This document shows positions 37,633 to 47,747 of a DNA stretch of 60,885 nucleotides, piece after piece. The translations under genes were made by a program, and so were the position numbers. Source of the stretch: Bacteroidota bacterium (lineage in GTDB: Bacteria; Bacteroidota; Bacteroidia; Bacteroidales; TTA-H9); NCBI GenBank assembly GCA_003250395.1, contig QKGM01000052.1, positions 1 to 60,885 on the forward strand. Reading direction: 5' to 3'. A model generated the notes under the pieces. That model ran no database searches. It saw nothing but the letters and a program-made list of their open reading frames with translations, and was not told the DNA's origin. How positions within the stretch are numbered: position 1 is the stretch's first letter; each line of letters opens with the position of its first letter.

Positions 37633-38865
37633 ATGATCAAAGGAAAAGAATCACGACCTCATATCGGCATTTTTGGCCGTCGTAATCAGGGAAAAAGTTC
37701 AATTATCAATGCACTCGCGGGACAGGAGATCGCTATAGTCTCTGATCAGGCTGGTACAACCACTGACCCCGTAAAAAAAACAATGGAGATTCATGGAATA
37801 GGTCCCGTCGTTTTGATAGATACTGCTGGAGCTGATGATGCTGGTGAACTTGGAACAAAACGTGTTTCCCGGACATTTGAAATTATTAGTCAATGTGATT
37901 TGGCACTTCTTGTTATCAGCCAAAACAAATTTGGAAAAGACGAAACTGATCTTCTTAATCGTTTCAAAGAAGATGCTATTCCATCTATTGTTGTTCATAA
38001 TAAAAGTGATTTTGAAGTCCTGGCAGAAGCTACCAGGAGACAGATTCAATCCTTCAATCCAAATATCACCGTAATCGATTTCAGTGCCATACATCGCCAA
38101 GGTGTCGATGATCTTTTAAGAGCTATTAAACATATAATTCCCGAAACAGCTTATCGAAGTACTTCAATGGTAGGTGATCTGATAAAATACGGAGACACAG
38201 TTTTGCTAATCGCCCCCATTGATATAGAAGCACCCGAAGGAAGACTAATCCTTCCTCAGGTACAAGCTATTCGCGATGTACTTGATAACGATGGCATCGC
38301 TGTTGTTTGTAAAGAAAAAGAAACGGATACCTTCATTCGTCGAATGAATCCAAAACCTGTTCTTGCTATCACTGACAGCCAGATCTTCCTAAAGGCAGAT
38401 GCCATGATTCCTCCGGAAGTACCTCTCACCAGTTTTAGCATCCTTTTAGCCAGACAGAAGGGGGATTTCGCCAATTATTTACAAGGGACACCACACATAG
38501 ATAAACTACGTGATAACGATCGCATCCTTATACTCGAATCTTGTACTCACCATATTTCATGTGACGACATTGGTCGGGTAAAAATTCCAAGGTGGCTTAC
38601 TACATACACAGGGAAAAAACTTTTATATGATGTTGTGACCGGACTTAACAGGCTTCCCTACCCAATTACTGAATATTCGCTTGTAGTACAATGTGGTGGT
38701 TGTGTTCTGACACGCCGTCAGATAATCGGAAGGCTTAAACCTGCTGTTGATGCCGGTATTCCTGTGACAAATTATGGTATGGCTATCGCCTGGATTCAGG
38801 GAATTTACAATCGGGCAGTTTCTCCATTTCTTAAAGAAATATCCGATCCTGCAAATTACTTGTAG
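37633..38865 (+). CDS. hydF: [FeFe]-hydrogenase H-cluster maturation GTPase HydF
   Basis: 410 residues. HydF is the scaffold on which the two-iron subcluster is built before transfer to apo-hydrogenase. The GTPase domain shows P-loop GRRNQGKS (15-22), the G2-G3 region with GTTTDPV and DTAG (63-66), and NKSD (123-126). A dimerisation domain follows. The cluster-binding C-terminal domain has Cys304-Thr-His306 and Cys354-Gly-Gly-Cys357. The residue before Cys354 is Gln, where many homologues have His. hydE, hydG and a hydrogenase gene are not within this window. It is the last gene of the operon. Confidence 0.93.
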   Translation: MIKGKESRPHIGIFGRRNQGKSSIINALAGQEIAIVSDQAGTTTDPVKKTMEIHGIGPVVLIDTAGADDAGELGTKRVSRTFEIISQCDLALLVISQNKFGKDETDLLNRFKEDAIPSIVVHNKSDFEVLAEATRRQIQSFNPNITVIDFSAIHRQGVDDLLRAIKHIIPETAYRSTSMVGDLIKYGDTVLLIAPIDIEAPEGRLILPQVQAIRDVLDNDGIAVVCKEKETDTFIRRMNPKPVLAITDSQIFLKADAMIPPEVPLTSFSILLARQKGDFANYLQGTPHIDKLRDNDRILILESCTHHISCDDIGRVKIPRWLTTYTGKKLLYDVVTGLNRLPYPITEYSLVVQCGGCVLTRRQIIGRLKPAVDAGIPVTNYGMAIAWIQGIYNRAVSPFLKEISDPANYL

Positions 38866-39170
38866 TAAATCCAATTACTTATTACATTCATAACTAGATT
38901 ATAATTTGCTCAAATTACGCAGATATGATTTATAATTCCAGTTGTGAGGTTTAAAATTGCTTCCGATAATTTCAATGACTAAGCCCTGATTATTAAATTA
39001 ATGTTATCGATAGATTCTATTTATCAATTGTAAACTTATATTTTGACAAAAAACAATCGAGTCAGATTCAACAACCAGTTCCTCTTGCTTAATTAGTTGT
39101 AAATAATCTTGCAATGTTTTCTTTTAAATTTCGTTCCTTTAAATTCAATCATACAGTTTTCCAAGAATAC
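38866..39170. other. intergenic region upstream of DUF3078 copy 2
   Basis: About 305 AT-rich bases without a supported frame. A near-consensus box TAATCTTG lies at 39104-39111, and no clear hairpin terminator for hydF is visible. Confidence 0.4.
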
Positions 39171-40127
39171 ATGAAAACCTTTTCTACCATTCTTATATTG
39201 TTTTTTAGTTTATATACTACTTGTTTCAGCGAAAATTCACCTGAAACCGACACAACATACTGGCACTTCAAGGGTAGTAATTCACTCAATTTCAATCAAA
39301 CAGGGGTTACCTCATGGGCAGAAGGAGGCGAAAGTTCACTTGCAGGAACAGCTTACATTAGTTATGCAGCCGCTTACCAGAAAGAAAAAATTAGAAGTGA
39401 ACATTTGCTTAATGCTTCTTTCGGGATAATGAGAACTGAACTTAATAAACTCCGGAAAACTGAAGACAAAATTGATCTGACATCAACGTTTGGATTTCAA
39501 GCGATTGGTAATTGGTTTTATACTTCACAACTTAATGTTAAAACACAATTTGCTGAAGGATTTAAATATCCAAACGATTCAAGTGTAGTTTCTAACTTCA
39601 TGGCACCTTGTTATCTAACCACATCACTTGGAATGCAGTATAAGCCCAATAATCATTTCACGCTTTTCCTCTCACCGGCATCAGGTAAATTTACACTTGT
39701 TCTAAATCAGGAACTTGCTAATGCCGGGGCATTTGGAGTCACCCCAACAGAACTTGACACGAATGGTCAAATAATTACCCCGGCTAAAAAAGTTAAGGCA
39801 GAGTTTGGTATCAATGTAACTGCCCGCTTCAATCGTGATGTGTTTGAAAATGTTAGCCTCGATACGAAATTGGAGCTGTACAATAATTACCTCGATGAGA
39901 ATAAACCCAACCGATGGAACATCGACATCAACTGGGAAACGGCTATAATATTCAACATCAATAAATTTCTTACTTCCTCCCTTCGGTTCCAGATGGTGTA
40001 CGATCACAATATCCTTGTACCCCGATATGATATTATTAATAATGAAAGAATAAAAATCAGCGAAGGTCCTGGGACGCAATTCAAAGAAACCTTTGGGATA
40101 GGTCTAGCTTACAAATTTGGAATTTGA
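39171..40127 (+). CDS. DUF3078 outer-membrane protein, copy 2
   Basis: 318 residues with a signal peptide (MKTFSTILILFFSLYTTCFS) and the same hallmarks as the copy at 22105-23013: VTSWAEGGESSLAGT, KTEDKIDLTSTFGFQA, a mid-region LANAGAFGVTPTELD and a C-terminal FGIGLAYKFGI. The family is of unknown function and predicted to be an outer-membrane barrel. The 19-codon upstream extension has no signal character, so the ATG at 39171 is chosen. It follows hydF by about 305 bp and is probably a separate unit. Confidence 0.85.
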   Translation: MKTFSTILILFFSLYTTCFSENSPETDTTYWHFKGSNSLNFNQTGVTSWAEGGESSLAGTAYISYAAAYQKEKIRSEHLLNASFGIMRTELNKLRKTEDKIDLTSTFGFQAIGNWFYTSQLNVKTQFAEGFKYPNDSSVVSNFMAPCYLTTSLGMQYKPNNHFTLFLSPASGKFTLVLNQELANAGAFGVTPTELDTNGQIITPAKKVKAEFGINVTARFNRDVFENVSLDTKLELYNNYLDENKPNRWNIDINWETAIIFNINKFLTSSLRFQMVYDHNILVPRYDIINNERIKISEGPGTQFKETFGIGLAYKFGI

Positions 40128-40395
40128 ATTAACCTATATAGAGATTTGGATGCGAGTAATTCAAACCTTCATTTGTATATAATAAGTTCCTGAATAATTA
40201 ATACCGTCAACAGGAATTGTACAATAATATGATTATCACAAATCATACTCTGTATAAACAGTCAGAACCCGTGTTTAAATCACAAATCTTATTCTGGTTT
40301 CATATTGACTTTTTCAGGAAAGCTTTTCAGGTAAAGAGCTGTTTACATTCAGGAAAATTTCGGATACTGAAAGATTTAAAATTAGTGCTGTAGTA

Positions 40396-40432
40396 AAACA
40401 AGAAGCTGTCCCAATCTGTGAGACAGCCTCTT
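40396..40432 (-). terminator. terminator downstream of the sigma-factor transcript
   Basis: GAAGCTGTC (40402-40410) pairs with GACAGCCTC (40422-40430), with one G-T pair. The minus strand then reads TTCTTGTTTTAC. It lies just beyond a 62-codon minus-strand frame and about 275 bp past the sigma-factor stop. Confidence 0.7.
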
Positions 40433-40439
40433 TCATGTT

Positions 40440-40628
40440 TTAATTCAATGACAGAAAATACATACTCCCTGTTACACCACGCATTGCCTGCAGAGAAGCA
40501 GAGTATGAAGTCAACAGATGAAGCCGCATCGAGAGCGACAAACGGTAGCGCCTATTTCCAGCCCACCCTGCTTTGTCATTATCACGAATTAAAGAAACAT
40601 CTTCGGGTAACGTAAAGAATCTCTTCAT
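40440..40628 (-). CDS. possible small protein downstream of the sigma factor
   Basis: A 62-codon minus-strand frame beginning MKRFFTLPEDVSL, 78 bp after the ECF sigma-factor stop and ending 8 bp before a hairpin terminator. Position and terminator argue that the strand is transcribed. The product has no membrane segment and no recognised domain, so it is not a classical anti-sigma factor. It may equally be a non-coding 3' region. Confidence 0.25.
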   Translation of the reverse strand: MKRFFTLPEDVSLIRDNDKAGWAGNRRYRLSLSMRLHLLTSYSASLQAMRGVTGSMYFLSLN

Positions 40629-40706
40629 GCATTTAATTTGGTTGCCAATTATTTTACCAATTTAAAACGCAGTAAAGTTGAGATTATTTCTTCTCGCTAT
40701 AAAAAA

Positions 40707-41291
40707 TTAACTCGAAAGGATAACCTGATGCTGAGCTACCAGTTTTCTGAGATTTATCAGTGCATACCGCATTCTGCCCAAAGCCGTATTAATACTTACA
40801 TCCGTTTTATCGGCTATTTCTTTAAAGCTCAAATCACCGTAATGCCGCATCATCAAAACCTCTTTTTGTTCGGATGGGAGGTATTCTATCAGCTTCCTCA
40901 CATCACGGTGAATCTGATCTGTAACCATTCGATCCTCTACAGATGGATCCATCATATTAAGGGTTTCAAAAATATCCTGATTTTCTCCGGATTCAACAGT
41001 TGGAAAACGTTTTGATTTCCGAAAATGATCTATAGTAAGGTTATGAGCGATCCTCATTACCCACTGGATAAATTTACCCTCCTCTTTATAGCTTCCCGAT
41101 TTAATCGTATTAATTACCTTGATAAAGGTATCCTGAAACAAATCTTCGGCCAGATACCTGTCTTTTACCACCATAAGCAGGTAGGAAAAAACACGTGAGC
41201 GATGACGGTTAATTAAAATTTCCAGGCTTGCTTCATTGCCAAGAAAATAGCTATTGACCAACTCTTGGTCGCTTAGTTCGCAACGGTTCAT
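40707..41291 (-). CDS. ECF-type RNA polymerase sigma-70 factor
   Basis: 194 residues. Region 2 is RHRSRVFSYLLMVVKDRYLAEDLFQDTFIKVI (about 26-57), a linker follows, and region 4 is at about 130-185: LPSEQKEVLMMRHYGDLSFKEIA then SINTALGRMRYALINLRK, the helix-turn-helix that reads the -35 region. The layout is the standard two-domain extracytoplasmic-function sigma factor. The open frame continues 45 codons upstream with a hydrophobic, non-sigma sequence. The ATG at 41291 matches the domain start. No anti-sigma factor gene lies beside it. It is divergent from uvrA. Confidence 0.9.
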   Translation of the reverse strand: MNRCELSDQELVNSYFLGNEASLEILINRHRSRVFSYLLMVVKDRYLAEDLFQDTFIKVINTIKSGSYKEEGKFIQWVMRIAHNLTIDHFRKSKRFPTVESGENQDIFETLNMMDPSVEDRMVTDQIHRDVRKLIEYLPSEQKEVLMMRHYGDLSFKEIADKTDVSINTALGRMRYALINLRKLVAQHQVILSS

Positions 41292-41375
41292 GAGTTCCCT
41301 TTTTAAAAAAGTGAATGACAGAAAAAGGGTAAAGGTCAAGCTATAGGCAAAACAATTTATAAAGGTTAGACAGCA

Positions 41376-41383
41376 CAAATATA
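41376..41383 (-). promoter_or_regulatory. candidate -7 box (TATATTTG) for the ECF sigma gene
   Basis: The minus strand reads TATATTTG, an exact TAnnTTTG match, about 85 bases before the ATG. This looks like the housekeeping consensus, not an autoregulated ECF promoter. Confidence 0.35.
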
Positions 41384-41470
41384 AAGAAGAAATCAACAAA
41401 TACAACAAATAGACGAAAAAAACCATAAAAAGGTTTTACTTCTGCAACTACAGAGGCCGGATATATATGC

Positions 41471-41478
41471 TAATTTTG
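41471..41478 (+). promoter_or_regulatory. candidate -7 box (TAATTTTG) for uvrA
   Basis: TAATTTTGCA, an exact TAnnTTTG match, 26 bases before the GTG start at 41505. Confidence 0.45.
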
Positions 41479-41504
41479 CATCCTGTTTCATCAAACGAAT
41501 TATT

Positions 41505-44324
41505 GTGAATAATTTCGAATCGCTCGATCCAAAAGATTATATACTTATTAAAGGTGCAAGGCAGCACAATCTGAAAAATATTTCTCTGGCTATTCCTCGC
41601 AATAAATTTGTAGTTGTCACGGGTTTATCTGGCTCAGGAAAATCCTCATTGGCTTTCGATACACTCTATGCCGAAGGTCAACGGCGATATGTTGAAAGCC
41701 TGAGTGCATATGCCCGACAATTTTTCGGAAAGATGACCAAACCGAATGTTGATTATATAAAAGGTATTTCTCCCGCTATAGCTATTGAACAAAAGGTAAA
41801 CAGCCGAAATCCACGCTCTACAGTTGGGACCACTTCAGAAATATATGAATATCTGAAATTGCTGTATGCAAGAATCGGTCAGACTATTTCCCCTATTTCA
41901 GGGAATATAGTTAAGCGTGAATCAGTAACTGATGTAGTGGACTTCATAATCTCTCTGGAAGAGGGAACAAGAATTGCTGTATATGCACCCTTAAAACTTC
42001 CCTCTGACAGGTCGATTTCCATACAGGCCGAAATATTGCTTCAGCAAGGCTTTACACGATTAAGAATCAACAAAGAGTTGAAGCGTATTGAAGAACTTTC
42101 GAAAGAACTTCTGCAAGCCACAGATTCTGATAATATCAACATCTTAATTGACAGGCTGGCTGTTAAAGCCGAGGACGCCGAGTTTGAAGCAAGAGCGGGC
42201 GATAGTGTTCAAACCGCTTTCTTTGAAGGCCATGGCGAATGCATCATAGAATGGTTTACAGGCGATGAAAGCCAGGAACGGCTTTTCACAAACAGATTTG
42301 AAGCTGATGGAATTAATTTCGAAGAGCCTACAATCAATCTATTTACTTTCAATAATCCATTCGGGGCGTGCAGGCGTTGTGAAGGTTTTGGAACTATCAT
42401 CGGAATCGATGAAGACCTGGTCATTCCTGACAAAAACCTATCGGTATATGAAGAAACTGTTGCCTGCTGGAAAGGCGATAAGATGAGCGAGTGGAAGGAT
42501 GCCTTTGTACACAATGCGGGAAGGCTTGGCTTTCCGGTTCATCGACCCTATGCCGATCTGAATGAAGAACAAAAGAAACTCCTTTGGCATGGAACTGATG
42601 GAGTTGACGGAATCGATGATTTCTTCACCATGGTAGAACAAAACCTTTATAAGATTCAATACCGTGTGATGCTCTCAAGGTACCGTGGTCGCACCGTCTG
42701 TCCCGACTGTAACGGAGCACGGCTCAGAAAAGATGCAGGGTACGTTAAAGTAGACGGGCGGTCCATTCATGAACTGGTTAACATGCCAATCGATTCTTTA
42801 TATCATTTCTTCTCTACCATCAAACTTCTGAAGCAAGATCTGAAAATTGCAGAAAGAGTTTTAATTGAGATTAAAAACAGATTAAAAACATTAATCGATG
42901 TTGGTCTAAGCTATCTTACACTCAACAGATTATCAAACACCCTGAGCGGCGGAGAATCGCAACGCCTTAATCTCGCAACATCACTCGGATCAAGCCTTGT
43001 CGGATCAATGTATATACTTGATGAACCCAGTATCGGCTTACATCCCAGGGACACCTCCCGTCTGATTGATGTATTGAGACATTTACGAGATGTTGGTAAT
43101 TCAGTCATTGTGGTAGAGCATGATGAAGAAATCATCAGAGCAGCTGATCAGGTAATTGACATTGGCCCCAATGCCGGTTATGGTGGTGGAGAACTTGTGT
43201 TCCAGGGAACTCTCGATGAACTGCTTGAGGATAAAAAAAGTTACACCGGGAAATATCTGTCAGGTGAGCTTAATATTGCATTACCACTTCGACGCCGCAA
43301 ATGGAAAGAATTCATAGAACTTGAACAGGTAACTGAAAACAATCTGAAAAACATCAATGTAAAATTTCCACTGCATGTTCTCACAGCAGTCACAGGTGTA
43401 AGCGGCTCTGGAAAGACATCACTTGTGAAAGGGGTTCTTTATCCTGCCCTTAAAAAAATATATGGCGGATATGGGGAAAAAACCGGTCATTATGGTAGGC
43501 TGTCAGGCGACTACCGCCGACTTGAAGACGCTGAGCTCATTGACCAAAATCCTATTGGACGCAGCACACGCTCAAATCCAGCTACCTATGTTGGAGCTTG
43601 GGATGAAATCAGGTCGCTTTATGCGGAACAGCCTTTGGCTGTAACCAGAGGATATAAGCCCGGTTATTTCTCATTTAATGTTGCTGGTGGACGTTGCGAA
43701 GAATGCGAAGGTGAAGGTTTTGTCAACATTGAAATGCAATTCATGGCCGATATTAAATTGTTATGCGACACGTGCAAGGGAAAGCGCTTCAAGGATGAAT
43801 TACTCGACGTGAAAGTGGATGAAAAAAGCATCAGCGATATTCTTGAAATGACAATTAACCAGGCAATTGAACATTTCAATAATATGAAAGGGAATAAAGG
43901 GCCGGCAGCCCGAATTGTAAACCGCCTTTTACCGCTTCAGGAGGTGGGGCTCGGTTATCTTAAATTAGGACAGTCGTCGAGTACACTCAGTGGAGGTGAA
44001 GCCCAACGAGTAAAGCTCGCTTTCTTCCTTTCGAAAGGACAAACCGAAAAGACTACACTGTTCATCTTTGATGAGCCAACTACAGGCCTTCACTTTCATG
44101 ATATCACGAGACTTATGAATGCCTTCAATGCCCTCATTGATAAAGGTCATACCATCATAGTTATTGAGCATAATCCGGAAATTATCAAATGTGCTGACTG
44201 GGTTATCGACCTTGGGCCTGAAGGAGGGGGTCAGGGAGGGAACCTCCTATTTGAGGGAACCCCTGAATTATTATCAAAATGCCAGGGGAGTTATACAGGA
44301 AAATATCTTGCTGCAAAAGTATAG
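41505..44324 (+). CDS. uvrA: excinuclease ABC subunit UvrA
   Basis: 939 residues. UvrA is the damage sensor of nucleotide-excision repair and dimerises and loads UvrB. It has two ABC ATPase modules: Walker A GLSGSGKS (40-47) with later signature [11 protein letters not shown], and second-module Walker A GVSGSGKT with [12 protein letters not shown]. Two zinc-finger pairs are present (CRRCEGFG with CPDCNGAR, and CEECEGEGF with CDTCKGKRF). The start is GTG at 41505. No nearer ATG precedes the first conserved strand ([16 protein letters not shown]), and the promoter box lies just upstream. Confidence 0.96.
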   Translation: MNNFESLDPKDYILIKGARQHNLKNISLAIPRNKFVVVTGLSGSGKSSLAFDTLYAEGQRRYVESLSAYARQFFGKMTKPNVDYIKGISPAIAIEQKVNSRNPRSTVGTTSEIYEYLKLLYARIGQTISPISGNIVKRESVTDVVDFIISLEEGTRIAVYAPLKLPSDRSISIQAEILLQQGFTRLRINKELKRIEELSKELLQATDSDNINILIDRLAVKAEDAEFEARAGDSVQTAFFEGHGECIIEWFTGDESQERLFTNRFEADGINFEEPTINLFTFNNPFGACRRCEGFGTIIGIDEDLVIPDKNLSVYEETVACWKGDKMSEWKDAFVHNAGRLGFPVHRPYADLNEEQKKLLWHGTDGVDGIDDFFTMVEQNLYKIQYRVMLSRYRGRTVCPDCNGARLRKDAGYVKVDGRSIHELVNMPIDSLYHFFSTIKLLKQDLKIAERVLIEIKNRLKTLIDVGLSYLTLNRLSNTLSGGESQRLNLATSLGSSLVGSMYILDEPSIGLHPRDTSRLIDVLRHLRDVGNSVIVVEHDEEIIRAADQVIDIGPNAGYGGGELVFQGTLDELLEDKKSYTGKYLSGELNIALPLRRRKWKEFIELEQVTENNLKNINVKFPLHVLTAVTGVSGSGKTSLVKGVLYPALKKIYGGYGEKTGHYGRLSGDYRRLEDAELIDQNPIGRSTRSNPATYVGAWDEIRSLYAEQPLAVTRGYKPGYFSFNVAGGRCEECEGEGFVNIEMQFMADIKLLCDTCKGKRFKDELLDVKVDEKSISDILEMTINQAIEHFNNMKGNKGPAARIVNRLLPLQEVGLGYLKLGQSSSTLSGGEAQRVKLAFFLSKGQTEKTTLFIFDEPTTGLHFHDITRLMNAFNALIDKGHTIIVIEHNPEIIKCADWVIDLGPEGGGQGGNLLFEGTPELLSKCQGSYTGKYLAAKV

Positions 44325-44415
44325 ATTCTCAAGGCCAAAGTTATAGATAGAACCGAATCTGTCCTGGGCGACCATCGCAATTTGAATAATAATAAGGGTC
44401 TCAATTTCAGGTAAA

Positions 44416-45081
44416 TCATTCAACCACCCTCCCATCTGTCAAATGGATGGTACGGTCAGCCTGAGTTGCAAGATCTGGATTGTGGGTTACAATCACAAAA
44501 GTTTGTTCCATGGAAGAACGGAGGTCAAAAAAGAGCTGATGCAATTGATTTGCAGCATTGGTATCAAGATTACCGGAAGGTTCATCTGCCAGTACGATAT
44601 CCGGATTGTTTATCAGGGCACGAACCACTGCGACACGCTGTTGCTCTCCGCCGGAAAGTTCTGAAGGTTTATGATGTAACCGCTGTCCAAGTCCCAGCTT
44701 TACCAATAATTCCTCTGCCCTTCGTTGAGCTTTATCCCGGGATTCCCCGGCGATAAAAGCAGGTATACATACATTCTCTAACGACGTAAATTCAGGAAGT
44801 AAATGATGAAACTGAAATACAAATCCAATGTGCTTATTCCTAAATGCCGAAAGTCGGGCATCATTGAGCTGGTTCACCAACTCCCCGCCTACCCTGACCT
44901 CGCCTTCGGTTGGCCTGTCCAGAGTTCCAAGAATATGAAGCAAGGTTGACTTTCCAGCGCCTGATGGTCCGGTAATGGTAACGACCTCACCTTTTGACAC
45001 AGACATACTTACTGACTTCAAGACTGTTAACTCACCAAAACGTCTCGAAACACCATTCACTTCCAATATCTTTTTTTCCAT
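44416..45081 (-). CDS. LolD-type ABC transporter ATPase
   Basis: 221 residues of the LolD/MacB ATPase group. Walker A is GPSGAGKST (about 38-46), the signature [15 protein letters not shown] is at about 142-156, and Walker B with the D-loop is [13 protein letters not shown]. The group energises lipoprotein release or other envelope exports (LolCDE, MacAB). No permease gene lies within the window. It starts 3 bp after the DUF5916 stop, so the two are one operon. The partner permease is probably encoded elsewhere. Confidence 0.9.
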   Translation of the reverse strand: MEKKILEVNGVSRRFGELTVLKSVSMSVSKGEVVTITGPSGAGKSTLLHILGTLDRPTEGEVRVGGELVNQLNDARLSAFRNKHIGFVFQFHHLLPEFTSLENVCIPAFIAGESRDKAQRRAEELLVKLGLGQRLHHKPSELSGGEQQRVAVVRALINNPDIVLADEPSGNLDTNAANQLHQLFFDLRSSMEQTFVIVTHNPDLATQADRTIHLTDGRVVE

Positions 45082-45084
45082 GTG

Positions 45085-47526
45085 CTAGCTGTTAGATCTC
45101 CGGAACCATTGCCGGGCATTTTGATAATCCAAATAATAGAGTATTTTTAAACTGAGATTGTTCAATTGAGGTTGCTTAAAAGTGCGGGAAACATTATCAA
45201 AAAAGCTCCTCGCTACTTCCTGGTCTTCTGTTACAAGGGCATTCTTCCATACCAGAGAGACATTACTTCCGGGGGCAAATTCCCAACAAAAAGAAAGATC
45301 TATGTTAAACGAGTTAAAATTAAAATCGGCGTTGTAATCAACACTGGTAGCATCAAGGTAACCATCTTCGCGCAACAGGAAATACTGGTCATACACCCCT
45401 TTATACCAATAATGACGTGCCCACATCTTGAGCGAAAGATTATTCCGGAACACGTAGGCGGCATTTAAAGAGTTCTCAATACCTGAAACTGTTCTGCGGC
45501 CGAAAATGCTTTTGCCAGTAGAATCGAAAGCGGCAAATCCTCTGTCGTTGCCACGTCCGCTAAAAATCAGCTCGTAGGTAAATGAAAGGTAATTATCTAC
45601 CCTGACAATTGGACTCAATTCGAAATTATAATCAGAGGAACCATCTGTTGAGGATGTATAGGCGATATCTCCGTCAAGCGCGAATGGTTTCCTGTAATCG
45701 CTTGAGAAGCTAAAAGAACCGTTTATAAAACCTGGCAAAACGAAAAATCTTCCCGCAACACGAGGTTCATAAAAATCATAAGTCTCAAGCGGAGCCCAGG
45801 ATAATGAACCCCAATAGGAAGTGTAACCCCGATCAGTTCCATAGCCCCTTAACGTTAAGGTCAGATTCTCATTTTTCGTAGTAAGATAATGAAGACTGTT
45901 ATACACCTCAATGGTTGTTTCCATATCGCGAAGTCTCCAGAAAGGTTCAAATATGGAATAACTTACCAATAGCTTATTTACAATTTGACTGTTACGTCTT
46001 GTGATTCCCAGATCATTGGCATCAAACCTGTCGTTCATAAGATTGTGAGTCAGGCTGTACTGCCAGTTTCCACTTATTTTACCAAGCGACAGCTCGTACT
46101 TGTAACCATAATCTCCCTCATATTCAGATTTTAGTTCATTATAATTATAAACCTGACTGACAGCTCCTCCAATAGTCAAACCATAAAGGTTGGATGCATC
46201 GTGAAGCGTTATCCCTGCACCTGTTACATTGGCTCTGCGGGCATGCCCGTCACGAAGCACGCTTGTATTGATAAGATAGGTTGATCCATTATTGCGTAAA
46301 GATTGATCAAAAACAAGAATATTATAATTCGTAAATGGTTCTGTCAATACTGCTCTTTCCCTGCCCAAAGAGTCAATCAGTCTGGCCCGGGTATTATCTG
46401 TGACTGCATTCAGTAAGCCGACTGCCATGCCATTTTTATTGCGTCCGGAAAACTTTACTGCATTAAGTAAATGTGCGGTGGCCGGGTTACTTTCGACTTC
46501 CTCCCCTTCCTTCAGTTTATCTTGCACCATATAATAACCTGCGGGAACTCCTGCAATCCGCCTGGAATAAAAAAGATTACCCTTTTGAAAGAGATCAACT
46601 GCCTCTTGAAAAAATGGGCGTTGTTCATCATAGGAAACTTCAAATGCAGACAAATTCTTTATTATATTATCTGATTTAACCTGACTAAAATCAGGCAATA
46701 ACGAAACATCAAGCGTAAAACTTTCATTCAGGCCATACTTAAGATCCATTCCTCCTGATACTGAATAAGAGAAATTGCTTCTGCCATTAATGTTATAAGG
46801 ATAATGTTCAAGCCCTGCCGACAGATAGGGGGTCAATGACAACCTTACAGGGGCTTTAACATCGCTGATACCAGTTAATTTGCCCCAATTAATTATATCA
46901 TTGGCAGCCCCTTTAACCTCCAAAACCCATTGATCAGTTTCACGAAAACGCCTGATTCCACGACTGAGCTGAATAGCCCATTCATGCTCACTCTTCCTCG
47001 GAAAACGAATAGCTGCATATGGAATCTCTATCTCAGCAATCCACCCTTCGTCGTTAATCACCGTGCGACAAATCCATACGGCATCAAATGTCTCATCGGT
47101 CAACCGGTTCTCAATCTGTACCCCCGCGGCAGTAACTGTAAAAAGATAAGAATCTGTTGCACTTCCATAGGTATCGAATTCGATGGTAAAATAATCAGTA
47201 TTCAGGTTTTCGCTGTCTCTTTCGCCGAGTTGCGCTAAAATGCTATCAGGATGCGGATCATACATAACGGCACCAATGTAAAGTGCCTCATCATTATAGA
47301 GAATCCTTACCTCGGTCTCGAAACTGGCTTTAACATCATAAACCGGTTTGTATTGGCTGAAACCAGTCATTACATGTGAAGTAGTCCAGGCAGGTTCATT
47401 CAGCATTCCGTCAATTTCAATCCTTTCGTGGGTGCGAACTGCTGTCCCTTGCTTTGACTGCCCCACCAATACGAATGGGAGTAGTAAAACAGCTACCAGT
47501 GAAAAAAAAGAAAGAGTTGTTTTCAT
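45085..47526 (-). CDS. DUF5916 outer-membrane protein with CBM9-like domain
   Basis: 813 residues. A signal peptide (ending LVGQS) is followed by an N-terminal CBM9-like domain (IEIDGMLNEPAWTTSHVMTGF, AWITEIEIPYAAIRF-type strands to about 210). The long C-terminal part is a beta-barrel-like DUF5916 domain (VSLLPDFSQVKSDN, QRPFFQEAVDLFQKG). These proteins are common in Bacteroidota and often sit in the outer membrane. Their ligand or role is not established, although the CBM9 fold suggests polysaccharide or peptidoglycan contact. It is the first gene of the pair with the LolD-type ATPase. Confidence 0.85.
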   Translation of the reverse strand: MKTTLSFFSLVAVLLLPFVLVGQSKQGTAVRTHERIEIDGMLNEPAWTTSHVMTGFSQYKPVYDVKASFETEVRILYNDEALYIGAVMYDPHPDSILAQLGERDSENLNTDYFTIEFDTYGSATDSYLFTVTAAGVQIENRLTDETFDAVWICRTVINDEGWIAEIEIPYAAIRFPRKSEHEWAIQLSRGIRRFRETDQWVLEVKGAANDIINWGKLTGISDVKAPVRLSLTPYLSAGLEHYPYNINGRSNFSYSVSGGMDLKYGLNESFTLDVSLLPDFSQVKSDNIIKNLSAFEVSYDEQRPFFQEAVDLFQKGNLFYSRRIAGVPAGYYMVQDKLKEGEEVESNPATAHLLNAVKFSGRNKNGMAVGLLNAVTDNTRARLIDSLGRERAVLTEPFTNYNILVFDQSLRNNGSTYLINTSVLRDGHARRANVTGAGITLHDASNLYGLTIGGAVSQVYNYNELKSEYEGDYGYKYELSLGKISGNWQYSLTHNLMNDRFDANDLGITRRNSQIVNKLLVSYSIFEPFWRLRDMETTIEVYNSLHYLTTKNENLTLTLRGYGTDRGYTSYWGSLSWAPLETYDFYEPRVAGRFFVLPGFINGSFSFSSDYRKPFALDGDIAYTSSTDGSSDYNFELSPIVRVDNYLSFTYELIFSGRGNDRGFAAFDSTGKSIFGRRTVSGIENSLNAAYVFRNNLSLKMWARHYWYKGVYDQYFLLREDGYLDATSVDYNADFNFNSFNIDLSFCWEFAPGSNVSLVWKNALVTEDQEVARSFFDNVSRTFKQPQLNNLSLKILYYLDYQNARQWFRRSNS

Positions 47527-47747
47527 AACCCAATTAAGAACGGCTAAAATACGTCATTGACAGGAAAACGCCAAAACGAACCATTGAAGCATGCAATGCT
47601 ATTCTTTCAATAGTAATTTTGGTGTCAATCTGCCTGTTTCTGTAAACAAACACAGACTGGTGTTGTTATTAGCCTGTAATTAGCATCACAATGATTTTCA
47701 CAAACAGAAATATTTAATTACTAACGCTTACCAAAATCCTTATTCGC

